Below, piece after piece: positions 1 through 9,326 of a DNA stretch of 64,000 bases. Location: contig CP016269.1 in NCBI GenBank assembly GCA_001880285.1, positions 1,994,501 through 2,058,500 on the forward strand, read 5' to 3'. Both the position numbers and the translations under genes were made by a program. The notes below the pieces were generated by a model. That model was not told where the DNA came from. It saw only the letters and a program-made list of their open reading frames with translations, and did not search any database. Source of the DNA: Flavobacteriaceae bacterium UJ101 (GTDB taxonomy: Bacteria; Bacteroidota; Bacteroidia; Flavobacteriales; UJ101). Position 1 is the first letter of the stretch, and each line of letters begins with the position of its first letter.

Positions 1-1536
<1,536 letters not shown>

Positions 1537-1568
1537 AGTGAATTATCCATTCTTTACATCCAAAAATA

Positions 1569-2183
1569 CTATTTTAAATTGATCTTTCTTCTTTCTTTAA
1601 TTGATTCTTTTTGTCTAGCAGAAGCTTGTGCTAAAGGATATCCTATATTGTTATCGGTATAATCGTATATAGGCCCAGTGTAATTAATTTGAATCTGATC
1701 TCCATTTAAAGATCTAAAATTACCTACAATCGTATATTCTCTATTTCCATTATAAAAAACTTCTAATTCTGCTCGGTCAAAATCTCCAATATAATAATCT
1801 GCAAAAAATTCTCCATTAATAATATCTACATTTTCTGCATAATCTACATATTCAATTTCATTATTGAATTTAGTAAAATTATAATAACCTTCTGGTGTTA
1901 AATAATCTTGATTTGCATGCAATCGTGTTAAAATAAACTGATCTGTATGTGTATTCAAGATGTTTAAAAATCGATCTTGTGTAACGGTTAGGTCAAAAAC
2001 ATCTCGATTAAATTCATCTCTACCTAAATATTCAATTTCTGCTGCATTTACAGGTAATTCATATCCGTTTACCAATAAATAATTATTGTACACAGGTGGA
2101 ACTGGTGGATAATATACCTCATCATCAACACATGATACTAAAGTTAAAATTCCTAAAAGTACTATGGTATATATTTTTTTCAT
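1569..2183 (-). CDS. hypothetical lipoprotein
   Basis: I do not recognise the family. The protein has 204 residues and an SPII signal peptide, with hydrophobic segment IVLLGILTL and lipobox LVSC (Cys18), followed by acidic residues and a Pro/Tyr-rich linker (DDEVYYPPVPPVYNNY). The remainder is predicted mostly beta with many Asn, Asp and Tyr residues, as in small periplasmic or surface lipoproteins of Flavobacteriaceae. The C-terminus is strongly basic. It is the first gene of a likely operon with folC, 32 bases downstream, a pairing that probably reflects position rather than function. Confidence 0.7.
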   Translation of the reverse strand: MKKIYTIVLLGILTLVSCVDDEVYYPPVPPVYNNYLLVNGYELPVNAAEIEYLGRDEFNRDVFDLTVTQDRFLNILNTHTDQFILTRLHANQDYLTPEGYYNFTKFNNEIEYVDYAENVDIINGEFFADYYIGDFDRAELEVFYNGNREYTIVGNFRSLNGDQIQINYTGPIYDYTDNNIGYPLAQASARQKESIKERRKINLK

Positions 2184-2488
2184 AACTGATTTTTTTATGG
2201 TTTCAGTTATATAAATCCAAAGATTATACCAGAATAATAAAGGTATGGAAAAAAGAAGGGTATTTATATCATGAAAATAGTGATGAGTATAAATTTTATA
2301 TTGGTTTATTATTACTTGTTTGCTGTTTATGCTTTTTTTTAAAAAATACCGGTTTTCAGGGATGGTGTTGAATTCTTATAAAGTGTAATTTTGTAAATAG
2401 AAAGGAGAGAACCTAACTATAGAAATAAGTTTAGTAATTTTTGGAAATAAATAACTTTAATAACATATTAATTAAAAACAATTTAAAT
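2184..2488. promoter_or_regulatory. divergent intergenic region with a promoter for the fibre-like gene
   Basis: This 305-base stretch has no convincing gene. On the plus strand TAATTTTG at 2386-2393 matches TAnnTTTG, and a TTG lies 15 bases upstream at 2368-2370, which is a little short of the usual spacing. This would place the transcript start about 90 bases before the ATG at 2489, leaving a long 5' leader in which I see no clear fold. No perfect -7 element was found for the minus-strand lipoprotein. Confidence 0.45.
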
Positions 2489-3586
2489 ATGAAACGAATG
2501 GTACTTACAGCCTTTACGGCTATCACTTTTGTAGGGCTTGGATTTGGACAAGACCAGACTATTCCAGGTAGTTTAACATTAAATAAAGGTGGAGATAGTA
2601 GGATGACTATTAATCCAAGTTTAGATTTAAGTAATTTAAATCCAGGAGCTACATCTGGAGGAGCATCAATAACTAGTCGAAGATATGGGCATTTGGTTAT
2701 GGATCTTTATGGGAATGATAATTTAGATGCTTTTGCAGTAAGAACTGATACAAATTTTGATGGAACATTAGATAAAATTCCTTTTTTGATCAATAGTATT
2801 GGTCATGTATTTATAGGAAATGTTAAAAGTAATAATTTTATTTTGTTAAGAGATCTTGGTAATAACAATGAAATAAGAAGTTATGGAAAAGATCTTAGTA
2901 TAGAAACAAGAACAGCTAATGAAAATGTATTTATCAGAACTGATAATGGAGTAAAGACCATTTCAACTTTTCAAGGGAATGGTAATGTAGGAATTGGTAT
3001 CGAAAACCCAAAAAGAAGGTTTCATATAGATCAATTATCGGGGACAGATAGTGGATTACAAATATCACAAAGAGGAAATTCTCAAGAGATATTTTTACAT
3101 TTAGCAGATAATAGTGCAGGAGAATATGGATATTTACATTTAGGAGGAAATACTAAAATTAGAGGTAATCAACAGTTTTCAACTTTTGATGGTAATGTGT
3201 TTTTTGAAAAAAATGTAGGAATCGGTACCACTTCCCCAGATGAAAAACTAACTGTAAAAGGTAAAATCCATGCAGAAGAGGTTCGAGTGGATTTAAGTGT
3301 ACCAGCTGATTATGTTTTTGAGAAATACTATACAGGTGAATCTCAATTAAAAGCTGATTATGTAATGCCTACTTTAGAAGAAGTTGAAGCCTTTACCAAG
3401 GCAAATAATCACTTGCCTAGTATTCCGTCAGCACAAGAGATTAAAGAAGAAGGATTGCATTTAAAAGAAATGACCAATCTCTTATTACAAAAAATAGAAG
3501 AATTGACGTTGTATACCATTGAACAACAAAAGCAATTACAAGCACAACAACAAGAAATTCAAGAACTGAAGAAAAAGGTGAAGTGA
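2489..3586 (+). CDS. secreted fibre-like protein with VGIG repeats and C-terminal coiled coil
   Basis: I placed the start at the ATG at 2489, because it begins a clear signal peptide (MKRMVLTAFTAITFVGLGFG, cleavage near Gln21); an upstream in-frame TTG at 2441 would bury it. The 365-residue mature-type protein contains repeats of the form NVGIG-x3-P-x4-L-V (NVGIGIENPKRRFHID and NVGIGTTSPDEKLTVKGK), typical of flavobacterial tail-fibre-like secreted proteins. Then come a segment LPSIPSAQEIKEEGLHL and a C-terminal Gln/Glu/Lys coiled coil (QQKQLQAQQQEIQELKKK). The coiled coil suggests a trimer. No type IX sorting domain is evident. The function is unknown; surface display or adhesion is a guess. 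Confidence 0.75.
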   Translation: MKRMVLTAFTAITFVGLGFGQDQTIPGSLTLNKGGDSRMTINPSLDLSNLNPGATSGGASITSRRYGHLVMDLYGNDNLDAFAVRTDTNFDGTLDKIPFLINSIGHVFIGNVKSNNFILLRDLGNNNEIRSYGKDLSIETRTANENVFIRTDNGVKTISTFQGNGNVGIGIENPKRRFHIDQLSGTDSGLQISQRGNSQEIFLHLADNSAGEYGYLHLGGNTKIRGNQQFSTFDGNVFFEKNVGIGTTSPDEKLTVKGKIHAEEVRVDLSVPADYVFEKYYTGESQLKADYVMPTLEEVEAFTKANNHLPSIPSAQEIKEEGLHLKEMTNLLLQKIEELTLYTIEQQKQLQAQQQEIQELKKKVK

Positions 3587-3592
3587 TTTTAG

Positions 3593-3630
3593 TTGTTGGT
3601 TGTTGGTTGTTGGTTGTTGGTTGTTGGTTG
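3593..3630. repeat. heptanucleotide tandem repeat (TTGTTGG x 5.4)
   Basis: Five uninterrupted copies of TTGTTGG are followed by TTG, starting seven bases after the stop codon of the fibre-like gene. No mismatch is seen between copies. Being outside the coding sequence, length change would not shift that frame. Confidence 0.9.
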
Positions 3631-3637
3631 CGCGCTA

Positions 3638-3693
3638 TGTCATTCTGAACTTGTTTCAGAATCTAGGATAGATGTACGAGTTCTAGGATGACA
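3638..3693. repeat. REP-like intergenic palindrome, copy 1
   Basis: The element starts TGTCATTCTGAA and contains a perfect 8-base stem (ATTCTGAA 3642-3649, TTCAGAAT 3655-3662) around loop CTTGT. It ends with ATGACA (3688-3693), the inverse of the opening TGTCAT. A related copy with compensating stem changes lies at 26676-26759 between hisA and hisF. Confidence 0.75.
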
Positions 3694-3732
3694 GCGGGAA
3701 TGAGATATTAGAATAGTGTTTGAATTTAAAAT

Positions 3733-3860
3733 GTTTCCCCACTTGAGAAACCTTCCTCGAAGTTAGGGGAAACTTTCTCCGGCTGAGAAAATCTCCTGCA
3801 AATCTGAGGAGACTTTCTCTGTTAGAGAAAATATGCCTAAGTAGTGTGGTAGACATTCTC
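3733..3860. repeat. three hairpin units with 40-base period
   Basis: GAGAAA starts at 3745, 3785 and 3825, exactly 40 bases apart, and each is closed by (T)TTCTC at 3774-3779, 3814-3819 and 3856-3860. Unit 2 also has a perfect inner stem TCTCCT/AGGAGA. Unit 1 can alternatively pair GTTTCCCC (3733-3740) with GGGGAAAC (3766-3773). The units differ in sequence more than in pairing, which suggests that the structure is what is kept. The surrounding 3587-3966 stretch holds no gene. Confidence 0.7.
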
Positions 3861-3966
3861 AGTTTTCGCAATAAGTAAAGGCTCCTCAAAAAAATAAGGA
3901 AAAAAGATTAATTATAACAACTATGCGAGGTTTCTGATTACGGACTTCTTTATTCTGTTGTATATT

Positions 3967-4794
3967 TTACGTTAAATTCATACGCTTTAAAACATCTGTT
4001 GTGGTTTGGAGTAACTTTTCAATTAAGATTTCGTTATAAGCATCAGAATGGGCTGGGCCAAAAGAGCCTTGAATGTCTCCTTTATCATTATCAAAATATT
4101 TTCCAGTAATACCTTTATATTCTTCCGATAACGCTAAGTTATATAAAATGTTAGATCCTTTGTCTGCTGAAGACCAGTGGGTTCCATAAGCTTCATTTGC
4201 CATACGTGTATTGAGTAATGACCCAGGGTTTACAGTAATAACAGTTAGATGAGGTTGTTGTTTTGCCAAATTAAAACTCCACATAGTTAAAGCTAATTTA
4301 CTTTGAGCATAAGCCTCATTTACAGAAGCTAATGGTGTTGTTCCTGATAATGCCTCAGAAGAAACTGGAGCTTGTGCTGCTGAACTTAAATTAATTACAC
4401 GAGGTTCTGTTGATTTGTTTAGTAAAGGTAATAAATGTGTGGTTAAGATGTAAGGAGCAAAATAGTTTACGGCAAATCGAATGTCTAATTTATCTTTTGT
4501 AAGAGGAGAAGGACTCTTAAAAATTCCAGCATTATTAATTAAAATATCAATTTTTGAGATTTCTTTAAGAATTTGTTCTGCCATTTGTTTGACAGCATTT
4601 AAATCAGAAAAATCTGCAACAAAACCTTTAATGTTAGCATTATTTGAAGCATTTTTTACTTCTTCAATGACGGTAGCTAATTTAGTTTGATTTCTACCAT
4701 GAAGGTAAATTTCATGTCCTTCTTTAGCCAATTGTATTGCTGCTAATTTTCCTATTCCGTCTGTACTTCCTGTTATAATAATCGTTTTTTTCAT
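3967..4794 (-). CDS. short-chain dehydrogenase/reductase (SDR) family oxidoreductase
   Basis: This is a classical Rossmann-fold SDR of 275 residues that uses NAD(P)H. The nucleotide-binding motif TGSTDGIG is at residues 8-15 and NNAG at 87-90. The catalytic Ser is near 138 (INLSS) and the Tyr-x3-Lys pair is Y162/K166 (YAQSK). HGRN after the second strand suggests a preference for NADP(H). The overall form resembles retinol-dehydrogenase/WW-oxidoreductase-like SDRs; the substrate is unknown. Its ATG overlaps the stop of the luciferase-like gene by four bases (ATGA), so the two are translationally coupled, in an operon that starts with the DUF1330 gene. Confidence 0.88.
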   Translation of the reverse strand: MKKTIIITGSTDGIGKLAAIQLAKEGHEIYLHGRNQTKLATVIEEVKNASNNANIKGFVADFSDLNAVKQMAEQILKEISKIDILINNAGIFKSPSPLTKDKLDIRFAVNYFAPYILTTHLLPLLNKSTEPRVINLSSAAQAPVSSEALSGTTPLASVNEAYAQSKLALTMWSFNLAKQQPHLTVITVNPGSLLNTRMANEAYGTHWSSADKGSNILYNLALSEEYKGITGKYFDNDKGDIQGSFGPAHSDAYNEILIEKLLQTTTDVLKRMNLT

Positions 4795-5819
4795 GATACA
4801 ATGTGTTCTTTTTTGTTGATGTGAAAATGAGGGATCACTTTATGAGCCAGCGTTTCTAAGGTGCTATCCATATCCATAGAATTAAAACGTAAGTTCAATG
4901 CAACATGATTTACTCCTATTTCTTGTAAATGATTTAAATATTCTGTCAAATAATGTGTCCCAATTCTAAAACCCAAATGTATAGGTTGAGGCTTAAAATC
5001 GTCTTCTTTTTGTAGATCAATATACAAAGGTTGCATAAAAGGTTTGTTATAGGCTTGTGTATTTTTAATTAATTCACGCCATTGATTGATCGTATAGTGT
5101 TGTTGAGGTAAACTTTTGGGATATGACATCCATCCATCTGTATTTTCAACATTCCACTCTAATGATTGTTGGCTATAGCCCGTCATTAATAAAGGGATTT
5201 TATGATTAACTGCTTTAGGTAGTACATCAATTTGACCTTTTAGATGACCGTAATGAGTACTTTCTAAAGTAGGGAAGCTCTCTTGAGTCTTACGTATGTA
5301 ATGAAAAGCTTCACGGAAAAGTTCTCCTCGTTTTTCATACTCAATACCCATGGCAGGATATTCATCATGTCGATCACCCGATGCCACTCCTAAAATTAAT
5401 CTTCCATTTGATAATTGATCAATGCTAGCTGCTGCTTTTGCAACATGTACTGGATGATGTAGAGGTAACGCTATACTGGATATTCCTAATGCGATATGGG
5501 TTGTTTGACCTGCTAAATAACCGAGGTATGTAAAAGGATCAAATAGCTGACCTGCATCACCAAAACTAGGAACATTAAAAGGAATATCACGTATCCAAAG
5601 AGATTTGAAATCCAATTCTTCAATTTGCTGTACTTTTTTTACATGGTTTGTCATGGTAGGAACAGCATGTTGAGCATAATTTTCAATAGGGATAACTACT
5701 CCAATACTCAATTGATCATATTGAAATACATGATTATAACCTTTATTTATTGATTCAAATTCTTTTTTCATTCTCAAGAAGAATGCATTTTCCTCCTCAT
5801 ATGAACGAGGAAAATACAT
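4791..5819 (-). CDS. luciferase-like (LLM class) flavin-dependent oxidoreductase
   Basis: This 342-residue protein belongs to the bacterial-luciferase-like TIM-barrel monooxygenases, which use FMNH2 or F420. Supporting segments are LDFKSLWIRDIPF, GQLFDPFTYLGYLAGQT, IALGISSIALPLHHPVHVAKAAASIDQLSNGR and LILGVASGDRHDEYPAMG, the canonical strand-helix series of the family. It most resembles the subgroup annotated as TIGR03571-type LLM oxidoreductases. The substrate is unknown. It sits 14 bases after the DUF1330 gene and overlaps the SDR gene, so the two oxidoreductases probably act in one pathway. Confidence 0.87.
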   Translation of the reverse strand: MYFPRSYEEENAFFLRMKKEFESINKGYNHVFQYDQLSIGVVIPIENYAQHAVPTMTNHVKKVQQIEELDFKSLWIRDIPFNVPSFGDAGQLFDPFTYLGYLAGQTTHIALGISSIALPLHHPVHVAKAAASIDQLSNGRLILGVASGDRHDEYPAMGIEYEKRGELFREAFHYIRKTQESFPTLESTHYGHLKGQIDVLPKAVNHKIPLLMTGYSQQSLEWNVENTDGWMSYPKSLPQQHYTINQWRELIKNTQAYNKPFMQPLYIDLQKEDDFKPQPIHLGFRIGTHYLTEYLNHLQEIGVNHVALNLRFNSMDMDSTLETLAHKVIPHFHINKKEHIVS

Positions 5820-5833
5820 TATATTTTTAATTT

Positions 5834-6139
5834 TTAAGCAAATTGATCTTTACCTTCAATAAGATAATGATTACTAACAGAGCCTGCAGTACGGGCTTTA
5901 AGATGTGGAGTGTATTCTGGATCATTCATAAAATCTAAAGCAGCTTGTTTAGAAGGCCACTCTAATATAATACGAAGACCTACTGGATCACTTTCTTTTC
6001 CTTCAACACGTTCATGATTAGGTGTTCTTGCAATATATTTACCACCATGTTTTGTGACCAATTTGTTAGCCGTTGGTAGATAATCTGGTATCCATTTTTC
6101 TGTAGTTGGTGTAACATCTAATACTGAATAATATTTCAT
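5834..6139 (-). CDS. DUF1330 domain-containing protein
   Basis: This is a small 101-residue cytoplasmic protein of the dimeric alpha/beta-barrel (ferredoxin-like) DUF1330 family. The segments YLPTANKLVTKHGGKYIART, VGLRIILEWPSKQAALDFMNDPEY and HLKARTAGSVSNHYLIEG match the family pattern in order. DUF1330 proteins often sit in oxidoreductase or catabolic operons, but their biochemical role is not established. It is the first gene of the DUF1330-LLM-SDR operon. A -7 element lies 32-39 bases upstream of the ATG and a candidate AraC site lies further up. Confidence 0.88.
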   Translation of the reverse strand: MKYYSVLDVTPTTEKWIPDYLPTANKLVTKHGGKYIARTPNHERVEGKESDPVGLRIILEWPSKQAALDFMNDPEYTPHLKARTAGSVSNHYLIEGKDQFA

Positions 6140-6170
6140 AATTTTGGTTTATTTAATTTATTATTTCAGA

Positions 6171-6230
6171 CAAAGATAGAGGTAATCCATAGATCCTTTT
6201 AAGTAAAAAAATATGTTTTTAAGGTAAAAA
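6171..6230 (-). promoter_or_regulatory. promoter and candidate AraC-type operator of the DUF1330 operon
   Basis: On the minus strand TATCTTTG (complement of 6171-6178) matches TAnnTTTG; no TTTG lies at the expected -33 position, as is common for activator-dependent promoters. The plus-strand segment GTTTTTAAGGTAAAAA (6215-6230), about 37 bases further upstream, resembles GTTTTTAGGTATAAAAA at 9134-9150 in the promoter of the neighbouring AraC-containing operon. Operator function is inference. Confidence 0.45.
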
Positions 6231-6237
6231 AAAAGGT

Positions 6238-7098
6238 TTATAATGTCTTTAGTTTATAATCTTTTATAGAGACACCATTATAAGTATAAAAGGTTTTGTT
6301 TAAATGACTTGCGTCTGTAAAACCTAATTCTAAAGCAATTTCAGAAAGTTGCATATCCGTATATTTTAAACGAGCCTCCACTAGTTTTAGTTTGTAATTT
6401 AGAATATACTTTTTAACGCTTATACCCATTTGTTTTTTAAAATATTGCCCAAAATAATTTTCAGCTATATTAAATTCGGTTGCTAATTTTTTATTTAAAA
6501 GAAGTTCAGGCTCGTAAATATGAGTGTGTATATAATCGATAATATCCTGAATTTTTGAACTCTGTGTTGTTTTAGGAGGTGAATCGACTAGAGAGTTTCG
6601 TATATTTCGTGTAATAATATGTAATAATATTGATAACGAGTGATTTATGATAATGAGATTATTTGCTTTTTTATTTTCATACTCCGTTTGAACAATATTA
6701 ATTAACGAAATGAAACTTTCTTTGTCAGACTCTGTTTGAAACTTTAATTTTTTAAGTTCCTGATTATCATTATTTAAAATGTTTGAAACTTGTTTTAACC
6801 AATTGTGAGTATTGAGGGTAACTTTTGCATGGTGACGATTAAAAAAATTTTTTAAAAATTTAATTGTTGTCAGTGTAGTTGAACTATTTACTTCAATGGT
6901 ATAGATATCATTTGGTACCATAACAAAAAGACTATTGGGTTCATATGAAAGACTTTTATTATTAATTTTTATAGTACCAGTACCTTTTTTAAAATGTATA
7001 ATTTCAAAAAAACGAATATTCGTGTATTCACAAAACTCAAAAAAAGCTGAGTTTTTGTAATGTTGAATCACAATATCGTTAATAATAGTTCTTGGCAT
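6238..7098 (-). CDS. AraC family transcriptional regulator (1)
   Basis: This 286-residue protein has an N-terminal cupin-like sensing half (FFEIIHFKKGTGTIKINNKSLSYEPNS) and a C-terminal double helix-turn-helix of AraC/XylS type, roughly residues 190-286 (LATEFNIAENYFGQYFKKQMG ... LSEIALELGFTDASHLNKTFYTYNG). It starts 10 bases after the DUF4437 gene and so ends the three-gene MRJP-DUF4437-AraC operon. It is clearly paralogous to the regulator at 9327-10208, which shares the LGFTDxSHLxKTF core. It probably controls its own operon, the DUF1330 operon, or both; the effector is unknown. Confidence 0.9.
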   Translation of the reverse strand: MPRTIINDIVIQHYKNSAFFEFCEYTNIRFFEIIHFKKGTGTIKINNKSLSYEPNSLFVMVPNDIYTIEVNSSTTLTTIKFLKNFFNRHHAKVTLNTHNWLKQVSNILNNDNQELKKLKFQTESDKESFISLINIVQTEYENKKANNLIIINHSLSILLHIITRNIRNSLVDSPPKTTQSSKIQDIIDYIHTHIYEPELLLNKKLATEFNIAENYFGQYFKKQMGISVKKYILNYKLKLVEARLKYTDMQLSEIALELGFTDASHLNKTFYTYNGVSIKDYKLKTL

Positions 7099-7108
7099 GA
7101 ATAATTAA

Positions 7109-7990
7109 TTACCTGATATTAAATTTACCTTTTGTTCGTATGTAAACCATACAATCTTGTTCCGTTGCAGAAATGGTATGTTTAAAATTCCCCTCAGAAC
7201 TAAAATAACTACCAGCTTCTAATATTTGAGTATCATTTTTTGAGGTATGATAATCTAATTTACCTTGAAGTATTACTGCACGTAAAGTAGAATCTTGAAT
7301 ATCTAATGTCCCTTTAAATCCTTTTGGTAATTTAATTAATGTTCCGTTTAATTGACCTTCTTCAGGACTTCCCCAAAGGTAGGCAATTTTGATACCTTTT
7401 ATTGAGGATTGATTTTCAGGTAGATTTACCCAAACCATATTAGAAGCATCAATATTTATAGGTTTTTCACCATTATCAAAAGCTTCTTTAACAGGTTTCA
7501 CGAGGTAAGGACCACTTTCTATTTCGATATAAGCCATATTATGATCCCCTTTTGCAGCTGTTATATGAGATTCACCAGGAGGTTGTGTCCAATATGAACC
7601 TGAGGGCATCCATAGTGTACTAGCATTTGGGTCATCATTATGAATTAGCCCTGTAATGACCAATCCTTTATACGATACGTTGTGTATATGAGGTGGAGAT
7701 GAGAAACCATCTAGAAATTTTACAAGAAACCCAGTGGCTTCTGTGCCTTTACGATTTCCCCATAGCGTTCCTGCTTGTGGACTTTTATCACCTCGTGCAG
7801 GATTAAGGGCATCCCATTGAACTTCAGAAATAGGAATAATTTTAGAGGTTGATGTTGTAGATGATTTAACTTGTTTAGTAGCCTGAACTTTTACTTTTTC
7901 TATGGTTTTTTCCTGTGTTTTATTATTACATGATAATAACAGAAAAAGAGGTGCCAGTATGAAACTAGCTTTTTGAATTGATTTTTTCAT
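7109..7990 (-). CDS. DUF4437 cupin lipoprotein
   Basis: This 293-residue SPII lipoprotein has lipobox LLSC (Cys21) followed by an Asn/Lys/Thr-rich spacer. The DUF4437 fold consists of two tandem cupin (RmlC-like) domains. The first holds [48 protein letters not shown]; the second holds [24 protein letters not shown] and [11 protein letters not shown]. The PHIH pair and the later His suggest a metal site in domain 1. It is exported to the periplasm or outer membrane. The start codon overlaps the stop of the MRJP-like gene by one base, indicating coupling. DUF4437 proteins are proposed to act in catabolic or antibiotic-resistance-associated settings, but their activity is not established. Confidence 0.88.
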   Translation of the reverse strand: MKKSIQKASFILAPLFLLLSCNNKTQEKTIEKVKVQATKQVKSSTTSTSKIIPISEVQWDALNPARGDKSPQAGTLWGNRKGTEATGFLVKFLDGFSSPPHIHNVSYKGLVITGLIHNDDPNASTLWMPSGSYWTQPPGESHITAAKGDHNMAYIEIESGPYLVKPVKEAFDNGEKPINIDASNMVWVNLPENQSSIKGIKIAYLWGSPEEGQLNGTLIKLPKGFKGTLDIQDSTLRAVILQGKLDYHTSKNDTQILEAGSYFSSEGNFKHTISATEQDCMVYIRTKGKFNIR

Positions 7991-9072
7991 TATTCAATTA
8001 ATTTTGTTTTAAATACTAAATAAGGACCCGTGCTTTCTTCTTTTCCATTATTTAAAGCAGCTGTTCTGTTTAATTGATCAACCGTTCCGTATAATTCATT
8101 ATTAACAATGTATAAACCATCTGGCCATGATTGTCCTTCAGGTAGTGTGGCTATGGTTCTGAATCCATCTTTTTTATTGGTAACACCAATTGTTTGATCT
8201 TCAACATTAGTTACATATACATTTTGATTTTGATCAACAGCAATTCCATCACAGAATGATTTTGGAGCATATTCTTCAATTGTTTTTAAGAGATTTTCAT
8301 CACTGTCAAAACTATTGGTAGGTACTCTATAAACCTTTTTGCCATGTAAAGCTCCATAATATACCCAATTAAATTCAGGGTCAATTGCAATTGGATTTAA
8401 AGCAAATCCCCCTTCCATATCTGGCATCATAGAAGGATGACTTTGTGCCATTCTTTTAGCATCACCCGTTTTAGTATTTATTACAATAAAAGCAGGTTCC
8501 GGGGTACTTTTTAAATCCCCTTGTGTCATATCCGCAATAATTACACGGTTATGTTTTTCATCAATAATAAAATCTTGTAAAAAACTAGCAGGTTTTATAA
8601 CATTTTCAGGAATTTTAATGGTTTTAACCAATTTCTCGTCTTGAGTATTCCATACAACAAATTGTTTTGACCCCATATCTAATAACCATAAATTGCCTTT
8701 GCTGTCAGCTCTAATTCCTATAATTGCTTTTATAATAGAGTTATCTCCAGTAGCATAATCATGGTTAGGATATGCTATATTTTCACCTTGTTTATTAAGT
8801 TCAAAAACTTTTGTTTCAGGTGATACAAGAGGATTCATACTAATAAATAATCTTCCATCCTTGGTGAGAGCTAAATTACCTGGTCTAATATCTTGGCTAG
8901 AAAAAATGGTTTCTACTGTTTTAATAGTATCTTTTTTATCTGAATTAACTTTTTCTTCTTTTACGATAGTTTCTACTTGCTCGTAGTTGTTTTTTGAAGT
9001 TGAATTTTTACAAGCAGTAGTTAAAAAAATAGTAGTCAACACTAAAGTAACGCTAATTAATTTTTTTTTCAT
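7990..9072 (-). CDS. Yellow/MRJP-like (dopachrome tautomerase-related) beta-propeller lipoprotein
   Basis: I chose the ATG at 9072, which gives a compact SPII signal ([21 protein letters not shown], Cys21); an in-frame ATG at 9096 is also possible and adds eight polar residues. The body matches the major-royal-jelly/Yellow family of six-bladed propellers: [56 protein letters not shown] and [21 protein letters not shown]. Insect Yellow proteins convert dopachrome or bind amines; bacterial members are mostly annotated as L-dopachrome tautomerase-related without proof. It is the first gene of the operon with DUF4437 and AraC regulator 1, and is exported. Confidence 0.85.
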   Translation of the reverse strand: MKKKLISVTLVLTTIFLTTACKNSTSKNNYEQVETIVKEEKVNSDKKDTIKTVETIFSSQDIRPGNLALTKDGRLFISMNPLVSPETKVFELNKQGENIAYPNHDYATGDNSIIKAIIGIRADSKGNLWLLDMGSKQFVVWNTQDEKLVKTIKIPENVIKPASFLQDFIIDEKHNRVIIADMTQGDLKSTPEPAFIVINTKTGDAKRMAQSHPSMMPDMEGGFALNPIAIDPEFNWVYYGALHGKKVYRVPTNSFDSDENLLKTIEEYAPKSFCDGIAVDQNQNVYVTNVEDQTIGVTNKKDGFRTIATLPEGQSWPDGLYIVNNELYGTVDQLNRTAALNNGKEESTGPYLVFKTKLIE

Positions 9073-9109
9073 GTTTGTTTTTTTAGATTCATTCATTTTT
9101 GATCCGATG

Positions 9110-9150
9110 CAAAGTTAAATTAAAATAGAGTAGGTTTTTAGGTATAAAAA
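9110..9150 (-). promoter_or_regulatory. promoter and candidate operator of the MRJP-DUF4437-AraC operon
   Basis: On the minus strand TAACTTTG (complement of 9110-9117) is a perfect TAnnTTTG element. In place of a -33 TTTG there is GTTTTTAGGTATAAAAA (plus-strand 9134-9150), similar to the candidate site at 6215-6230. A site overlapping the -33 position would suit an AraC-type activator. Confidence 0.45.
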
Positions 9151-9301
9151 ATGGGGATTCATGTAAATTTTGAGGTTTTTATATAAAAATAATTAATCTT
9201 TTTTAACGTTAAGAATATGCTTTGGTAGTGATTATATAGAACAAATTGTATTTTTTAAGGTTTTTTAAAGGGAAAACAATAAAATAATAGGCCTTTTTAA
9301 G

Positions 9302-9309
9302 TATTTTTG
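9302..9309 (+). promoter_or_regulatory. -7 element of the second AraC gene
   Basis: TATTTTTG matches TAnnTTTG and lies 17 bases before the ATG at 9327. No TTTG is found 19 bases upstream; instead TTTTTTAAGGTTTTTTAAAG, another AAGG-containing T/A tract, lies around 9251-9270. Confidence 0.5.
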
Positions 9310-9326
9310 CTAAAAAAGAAAGAGAA

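Noticed and set aside
3683-3889. 68-codon minus-strand open frame
   Set aside because: It starts at a TTG and lies entirely in the hairpin and REP-like repeats; the translation has no protein-like features.
3587-3966. CRISPR-like array from the 40-base periodicity
   Set aside because: Units are imperfect hairpins with no constant repeat alternating with unique spacers, and there are no cas genes nearby.
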